A DNA stretch of 64,000 nucleotides from Haladaptatus sp. ZSTT2 (GTDB lineage Archaea; Halobacteriota; Halobacteria; Halobacteriales; Halococcaceae). Below, piece after piece: positions 59,928-64,000 of the stretch; position 1 is the first letter of the stretch, and every line of letters starts with the position of its first letter. Where the stretch lies: the NCBI RefSeq assembly GCF_037081775.1, contig NZ_JBAMHQ010000001.1, forward strand, positions 2,666,001 through 2,730,000. Reading direction: 5' to 3'. A program made the position numbers and the translations under genes. A model generated the notes under the pieces. The model saw only the letters and a list, made by a program, of their open reading frames with translations. It was not told the DNA's origin and did no database searches.

Positions 59928-60965
59928 TTATCCGAATAGGTTGCCGAGACCCTCACCAGCGTCCTCGTCTTCGTCTTCGTCGTTTTCGTCCGCGGCGTCG
60001 GTCTCAGCGGCTTGGTCATCAGTCGATTCTTCTTCTTCAGCTTCAGCCGACTGCGCGGGAGCTGCGGCTTCGATGCCGCGAAGCTCCTCGGGCAGGGCCT
60101 CCTCGTCGTCGATCAGGGCCGCGAGCGCGCGCATCTGCGCGTCGGCGCGGCTGACAAGATCGGGTGCGAGGTCCGGGCTGGCGATGGCGGCCTGCAGGCC
60201 CACGCTCTTTGCCTCGCCGGTTGCTTTGGCAATGAGTGCGGGTGCCGTCTGGGCCGTTGGGTAGACCGCGTTGATCGAGAGGTTCCGGGCCTGGGCCACG
60301 GCACGCTCGATGTCGCTGCGGTACTCGTCCACATCGATGGCGAGTTCCTCTGGGGCGAACAGCACGCCTTCGGAGTACACACTGCGCAGGTCGAGACCGA
60401 CCTCTTTCGGCTCGATGCCGAGTTCTGCGAGGACGGACGAGAGCTGCTGGGTGACTTCTTCGCCTTCTTCGAGAACCTTCGAGTCCTCTAAGACGTGGAT
60501 GGAGCCATCCTGGATGCGGGCGTTTGCGCCAACTTGCTGGAGTTCACCCACGAACGGGCCGGGGTCTGCGCCGGTGTCACCCGCTGGGATGACGATGTCG
60601 TTGGGTGCAACTTCGCCAGCGTTGATTGGGGCTGGCGTCTTCGAGTCTTCGAGCTTCTTGAAGAGACCGAACGGGTTGTCGTTGGTGCCGATGAGGCCGA
60701 CCTGCCCGTCTACGTGCGCTACGAGTTGCTCTAACCCGTCGTTGATCTGTTCCAGCGCACGCGTCATCAGCGTGTTGCGGCTGACGCGGAGTTGTGCGCT
60801 TCCGTGGAGTTCGCGGCGCATGGCCTGCAGTTGCTTCGATGGGATACCGGAGATGCGGACGACGCCGACACTCTGGTATTCTTCGAAGATGTCGACGAGT
60901 GCGTCGACTTCCTCGCGCTTCCACTCGGGAATGACCTCTGTTTTGCGCTCGGCTTCTGCAGACAT
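59928..60965 (-). CDS. rpl10: 50S ribosomal protein L10 (P0)
   Basis: A 345-residue stalk base protein. The N-terminal rRNA-binding domain ([40 protein letters not shown]) is followed by the archaeal insert and the helices that bind L12 dimers. An acidic hinge precedes the C-terminal GEGLGNLFG, the same factor-binding end as in L12. It overlaps the L1 stop by one base (TAATG). Confidence 0.95.
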   Translation of the reverse strand: MSAEAERKTEVIPEWKREEVDALVDIFEEYQSVGVVRISGIPSKQLQAMRRELHGSAQLRVSRNTLMTRALEQINDGLEQLVAHVDGQVGLIGTNDNPFGLFKKLEDSKTPAPINAGEVAPNDIVIPAGDTGADPGPFVGELQQVGANARIQDGSIHVLEDSKVLEEGEEVTQQLSSVLAELGIEPKEVGLDLRSVYSEGVLFAPEELAIDVDEYRSDIERAVAQARNLSINAVYPTAQTAPALIAKATGEAKSVGLQAAIASPDLAPDLVSRADAQMRALAALIDDEEALPEELRGIEAAAPAQSAEAEEEESTDDQAAETDAADENDEDEDEDAGEGLGNLFG

Positions 60966-61603
60966 TATGCCACCCTCACACTCGGGCCCATCGTCGTCTT
61001 GACGTAGACGCTGTCGATGTTGAGCGGCCCTTTTTCCAGGTTTGCTTCCAGACGCCGGAGGATAACGTCGACGTTCTCGCCGATATCCTCAGGAGACATG
61101 TCTTCTGCACCCACGCGGGTGTGGAAGGTCCGCCGGTCGCGGCTCCGGAGCTGGACGGTGTTTTTCATACGATTCACTACCTCGACAACGTCGTCGTCGG
61201 GCTGGAGTGGTGTTGGCATCTTACCGCGTGGACCGAGAACGGTACCAAGGTGCCGACCGATGTCCTGCATCTTCGAGACTTCTGCAACGAAGAAGTCGGT
61301 CTCGTCTGCTAAGTCCTTGGCTGCGTTCGTGTCATCTCCGAGGTCTTCGATGTCGTCTTTACCCATGACGGTCGCGACATCTTCTGCTCGGAGTGCGGTT
61401 TCACCATCGGCGAAGACCACAATCTGGGTCTCCTGACCGGTCCCCGCTGGGAGGACGACACTCTCATCAACACGTTTCGACGGCTCGTTTAAGTCGAGGT
61501 CGCGCAGGTTAATCGCGAGGTCGACCGTTTCGCGGAACTTCCGCTCAGGTGCCTCGTCGAGTGCGCGAGAGACTGCTTGCACTATATCATATTCTGCCAT
61601 CAT
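60965..61603 (-). CDS. rpl1: 50S ribosomal protein L1
   Basis: A 212-residue protein of the L1 stalk. The start has [20 protein letters not shown], then [39 protein letters not shown] and the rRNA-binding [21 protein letters not shown] (cited in part). A strong Shine-Dalgarno GGAGGTGA lies immediately before its ATG. L1 can bind its own mRNA leader in archaea; a hairpin resembling its rRNA site lies upstream. Confidence 0.95.
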   Translation of the reverse strand: MMAEYDIVQAVSRALDEAPERKFRETVDLAINLRDLDLNEPSKRVDESVVLPAGTGQETQIVVFADGETALRAEDVATVMGKDDIEDLGDDTNAAKDLADETDFFVAEVSKMQDIGRHLGTVLGPRGKMPTPLQPDDDVVEVVNRMKNTVQLRSRDRRTFHTRVGAEDMSPEDIGENVDVILRRLEANLEKGPLNIDSVYVKTTMGPSVRVA

Positions 61604-61668
61604 TCACCTCCGTAGTACGCTTTCGTAGCTTCTACGGGATGAAACAGGCTGCGTGCCTGCCTCACCCG
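61604..61668 (-). promoter_or_regulatory. Structured leader of the L1-L10-L12 operon, probable L1 feedback site
   Basis: The mRNA leader folds into a hairpin at 61635-61668: CGGGTGAGGCAGGC pairs with GCCTGTTTCA-T-CCCG, including two G-U pairs and one bulged T, with loop ACGCA. A second hairpin CGTAG-AAG-CTACG (61624-61636) overlaps its base by two nucleotides, so the two cannot both be complete. Then comes the Shine-Dalgarno. In Halobacterium and Methanococcus the L1 mRNA is known to carry an L1-binding structure like its 23S rRNA site; here the assignment is by position and form. Confidence 0.6.
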
Positions 61669-61685
61669 ATTTCACGCCTAAGACG

Positions 61686-61695
61686 AACTTAAAAG
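61686..61695 (-). promoter_or_regulatory. TATA box of the L1-L10-L12 operon
   Basis: CTTTTAAGTT on the minus strand (61686-61695) lies 83-92 bases before the L1 ATG. Transcription would begin near 61665, so the leader hairpin is contained in the mRNA. Confidence 0.55.
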
Positions 61696-61733
61696 CGTCG
61701 AACGGCGCGTGGCCGTGAGAACAGTTGTGTAGG

Positions 61734-62210
61734 TTATTCGACGAGGATGTCGTCGTATTTGCCCGAGTCGACGCGCTGTTTGAACGTGCGAGCGTCCTCA
61801 CCGTCGATGGTGACGCCGAGGGAGGCACACGTCCCACCGACTTCCTTCGCCGCGTTCTTCACGTCGTACGAGAGGAGGTCGGTCTGTTTCTGCTTCGCGA
61901 TTTTCTTGACCTGTTCGACCGTGATGTCAGCGACGAAGTCCGCCTGTGGGCGGCCGCTGCCGGTCTCGAAGCCGACCTCGTCTTTGATGAGGGCGGCCGT
62001 TGGTGGTACACCGACGTCGATGTCGAACGAGCCATCGTCGTCGTACGTGATAGTGACGGGCACTTCCATGCCGTCGAACGCTGCGGTCAGGTCGTTAATC
62101 TCGGAAACAACAGCCTGCACGTCAACAGGGGTGGGGCCGAGCTCGGGACCGAGCGGTGGGCCAGGGTTGGCCTTACCGCCGGGTACGAGTGCTTCGATAG
62201 TTCCAGCCAT
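61734..62210 (-). CDS. rpl11: 50S ribosomal protein L11
   Basis: A 158-residue protein of the GTPase-associated centre. It begins AGTIEALVPGGKANPGPPLG, the conserved L11 start with the PGPPLGP motif, and ends with the rRNA-binding domain (LLSYDVKNAAKEVGGTCASL). The ATG at 62208-62210 is preferred to one three codons upstream. It is transcribed alone: a TATA box lies about 24-33 bases upstream, and the L1 operon has its own promoter. Confidence 0.95.
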   Translation of the reverse strand: MAGTIEALVPGGKANPGPPLGPELGPTPVDVQAVVSEINDLTAAFDGMEVPVTITYDDDGSFDIDVGVPPTAALIKDEVGFETGSGRPQADFVADITVEQVKKIAKQKQTDLLSYDVKNAAKEVGGTCASLGVTIDGEDARTFKQRVDSGKYDDILVE

Positions 62211-62233
62211 ATCCGACACAACCGCTCGGTTGG

Positions 62234-62243
62234 TTTTAAGAAT
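62234..62243 (-). promoter_or_regulatory. TATA box of rpl11
   Basis: ATTCTTAAAA on the minus strand lies 24-33 bases before the L11 ATG and makes a leaderless transcript likely. Confidence 0.5.
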
Positions 62244-62264
62244 TGTCTTTTGGCGACAGCGCCC

Positions 62265-62468
62265 TTAGCGCACTGGGATGCCGTGGCGTGCGAGATAGTC
62301 GCTCGCGGCTTTGATGTCGATTGGACTGCCGATGAGTCGAACCGAGTCTGACGGCTCCTCGGTTGCCGTCAGCATGAACTCGGCGTCGAGTGCGTCCCGC
62401 ACTGTCGCGTACACGTCTGCGGGAAGCACGATTTGGGTGCTGTCGCGGAAGCGTTCGGCATCGGACAT
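62265..62468 (-). CDS. Small conserved haloarchaeal protein of unknown function
   Basis: A 67-residue protein starting MSDAERFRDSTQIVLPA, then VYATVRDALDAEFMLTA and ending YLARHGIPVR. Alternating strands and helices suggest a small alpha-beta fold (perhaps ACT- or KH-like, unsure). The ATG at 62466-62468 gives the best start. It lies upstream of rpl11 on the same strand and is divergent from the GTPase gene. No function can be assigned. Confidence 0.65.
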   Translation of the reverse strand: MSDAERFRDSTQIVLPADVYATVRDALDAEFMLTATEEPSDSVRLIGSPIDIKAASDYLARHGIPVR

Positions 62469-62610
62469 CAGGTACGTAGGGCCACACGACACCCCTGCAA
62501 AAGCATGTCGGAATCGCCCGTTTGTGGTCGTGATTCCGGGACGAACGCGACGCAGAATCTATCGGCGCAATGGAAAGGGTTTTTCGACGGGCGACGCGGA
62601 TACTGAAGTA

Positions 62611-63720
62611 ATGGGGCTCGAAGAGGAGATTGAATCCATCCGCGAGGAGATAACCAGCACGCCCTACAACAAGTCCACAGAGGCGCACATTGGACGGTTG
62701 AAGGCGAAGCTCGCGGAGAAAAAAGAGAAGTTGGAGTCGCAAGCCTCCGCGGGCGGTGGCGATGGGTATGCCGTCGAGAAGCACGGCGACGCGACCGTCG
62801 CGCTCGTTGGCTTCCCGAGCGTTGGCAAATCCACGCTCCTCAACGCCCTCACCAACGCAGAAAGTGAGGTGGGAGCCTACGAGTTCACGACCATCAACGT
62901 CCATCCCGGGATGTTGCAGTACAACGGTGCGAACATCCAACTGATGGACGTTCCGGGACTCATCGAAGGCGCAGCGGGCGGCCGTGGAGGGGGCCGAGAA
63001 GTGCTCTCTGTCGTCCGAACCGCAGACCTCGTCATCTTCATGCTCTCGGTGTTCGAAATCGAGCGCTACTCGCGCCTGCGCGAGGAACTGTATAATAACA
63101 AAGTCCGAATCGATACCGGTCCTCCATCCATCAAAATCACCAAGAAAGGGAAAGGAGGAATCAACATCACGTCGAGTGTCGACCTCGACCTTTCAGAAGA
63201 GGTCATCAAAGAGATTCTCCGGGAGAAAGGCTACGTGAACGCTGACGTGGTCATCCGCGAGAACATCACGGTCGACCGCCTCATCGACGGCCTGATGAAA
63301 AATCGTGTCTACCTCCCGTCGATGGTCATCGCCAACAAGGCAGACCTCATCGACCACGACTACTTAGAAAACGTCCACGACGACCTCCGCGAAGAGGGCC
63401 TCGACCCTGAAGACGTGGTGTTCATCAGTGCCGAGGAAGAGAAGGGCCTCGACGTGCTCAAAGAGACGATCTGGCAGAAACTCGGGCTCATCCGCGTCTA
63501 CATGGACAAACCCGGTCGCGGGACGGACTTCGAGGAACCGCTCATCATCAAGCGCGGCGAGACCATCGAAGACGCCTGTAAGAAACTCGGGGCGAATCTA
63601 CTCGACCGATTCCGCTTCGCACGCGTGACGGGCCCGAGCGCGAAACACGATGCCCAACAAGTCGGTCTCGACCACGTCCTCGAAGACGAGGACATTCTCC
63701 GCATCATCGCCCGCAAATAG
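62611..63720 (+). CDS. DRG/OBG-type GTP-binding protein
   Basis: A 369-residue GTPase of the developmentally-regulated GTP-binding family. After an N-terminal coiled helical part (GLEEEIESIREEITS, KAKLAEKKEKLE) come G1 GFPSVGKST (67-75), G3 DVPGLIEGA, G4 ANKADLID, and a C-terminal TGS domain from about residue 290 (RVYMDKPGRGTDFEEPLIIK). DRG proteins associate with ribosomes and help translation; its neighbours are ribosomal genes, consistent with that. The next gene starts directly after its stop. Confidence 0.93.
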   Translation: MGLEEEIESIREEITSTPYNKSTEAHIGRLKAKLAEKKEKLESQASAGGGDGYAVEKHGDATVALVGFPSVGKSTLLNALTNAESEVGAYEFTTINVHPGMLQYNGANIQLMDVPGLIEGAAGGRGGGREVLSVVRTADLVIFMLSVFEIERYSRLREELYNNKVRIDTGPPSIKITKKGKGGINITSSVDLDLSEEVIKEILREKGYVNADVVIRENITVDRLIDGLMKNRVYLPSMVIANKADLIDHDYLENVHDDLREEGLDPEDVVFISAEEEKGLDVLKETIWQKLGLIRVYMDKPGRGTDFEEPLIIKRGETIEDACKKLGANLLDRFRFARVTGPSAKHDAQQVGLDHVLEDEDILRIIARK

Positions 63721-64000
63721 ATGGTCGAATCCGAGGCATTTTCGACTCGCACCGCAGCCGGTCGCCTTCTCACACTGCTGGTCGTTGGCTTGCTGCCGTG
63801 GACAATCATCCTCGTAAACGGCCAGTTCACGTTCGTCTTCTCGTTTGGCCTCGTGAACACCAACCCATTCCATCTCACGAATCTCTATGACTACGTGACG
63901 CGATTCACATTTGGCCTGCCGCGCTCACTCCAAGCGTGGCCCGCGAGTACGCTCCTCTATGTGGGCGCGCTCGTGAGTGCGGCAACCGGATTCATCGGCC
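63721..64000 (+). CDS. TIGR04206-like membrane protein (partial, right edge)
   Basis: The first 93 residues are present and the frame is open at the edge. It begins VESEAFSTRTAAGRLLTLLV, has two hydrophobic helices (about 14-32 and 78 onward) and the segment FSFGLVNTNPFHLTNLYDYV, which resembles the halobacterial family TIGR04206. Function of that family is not known to me. Its ATG follows the DRG stop with no gap, so the two are cotranscribed. Confidence 0.7.
   Translation, partial: MVESEAFSTRTAAGRLLTLLVVGLLPWTIILVNGQFTFVFSFGLVNTNPFHLTNLYDYVTRFTFGLPRSLQAWPASTLLYVGALVSAATGFIG

Noticed and set aside
1-64000. CRISPR arrays, defence systems, toxin-antitoxin pairs and rRNA
   Set aside because: No regular repeat-spacer pattern, cas gene, restriction enzyme, toxin pair or rRNA-like stretch was seen on either strand.

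Overview
This is a chromosomal segment from a halophilic archaeon (class Halobacteria). The proteins are acidic and the DNA is GC-rich. There are archaeal or eukaryote-like ribosomal proteins (S3Ae, S15, L11, L1, L10/P0, L12/P1), a KEOPS Pcc1 subunit and Tat-type lipoprotein signals. Many TATA-like boxes sit 25-32 nt before start codons, as expected for leaderless transcripts. The genus cannot be fixed from the sequence alone. No rRNA, CRISPR array, intact insertion sequence, integrase or phage gene is visible. There is one tRNA.

Region 1 (1-17089) is mostly housekeeping: purK (cut by the left edge), an Agl23-like membrane protein, ribH with an aminotransferase, two PH-domain membrane proteins, a GNAT enzyme, a JAMM protease coupled to ribL, an acyl-CoA dehydrogenase, an S1-DHH phosphoesterase, a secreted phospholipase D-type protein, a HEAT-repeat protein, archaetidylserine synthase and a halocyanin-like protein. 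It ends with the operon rps15 - RecJ-like - pcc1 - rps3ae. Region 2 (17326-20284) is a tRNA-Ala followed by an AT-rich islet with a GT39-type glycosyltransferase and an FkbM methyltransferase, probably acquired surface-glycan genes. Region 3 (20285-23116) holds small membrane, regulatory, flavin-binding and stress genes.

Region 4 (23234-32623) is a type IV pilus-like locus: PilB ATPase, PilC membrane protein and four small proteins with pilin-like N-termini in one operon, plus a convergent larger pilin-like surface protein. PilB has an N-terminal tandem duplication of about 39 residues. Region 5 (32980-41021) holds a HAD hydrolase, an aminotransferase with an Lrp regulator, a methyltransferase, GrpB, an FMN reductase, a halolysin-type protease, a DUF1684 protein and threonine deaminase.

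Region 6 (41244-54569) is the most interesting part. It has a polyamine/Fe-type ABC transporter, a Bat-type HTH regulator, a glutamine-synthetase-like ligase divergent from aldehyde dehydrogenase plus an M81 (MlrC-like) metallohydrolase, a small unknown protein, an iron-type alcohol dehydrogenase fused into one operon with gcvT and gcvH, and a nitrilase-family amidase. Three promoters here (transporter, regulator, alcohol dehydrogenase) share a CGCA-N2/4-TATGTGG element just downstream of an AT-rich box. This suggests one regulon for uptake and breakdown of an amine or amide compound, possibly by gamma-glutamylation.

Region 7 (54661-64000) holds an MFS transporter, a thioredoxin-like protein, a uracil/xanthine permease, a TctA-type permease, the L1-L10-L12 operon with a structured leader, monocistronic L11, a DRG-type GTPase and the start of a membrane protein cut by the right edge.
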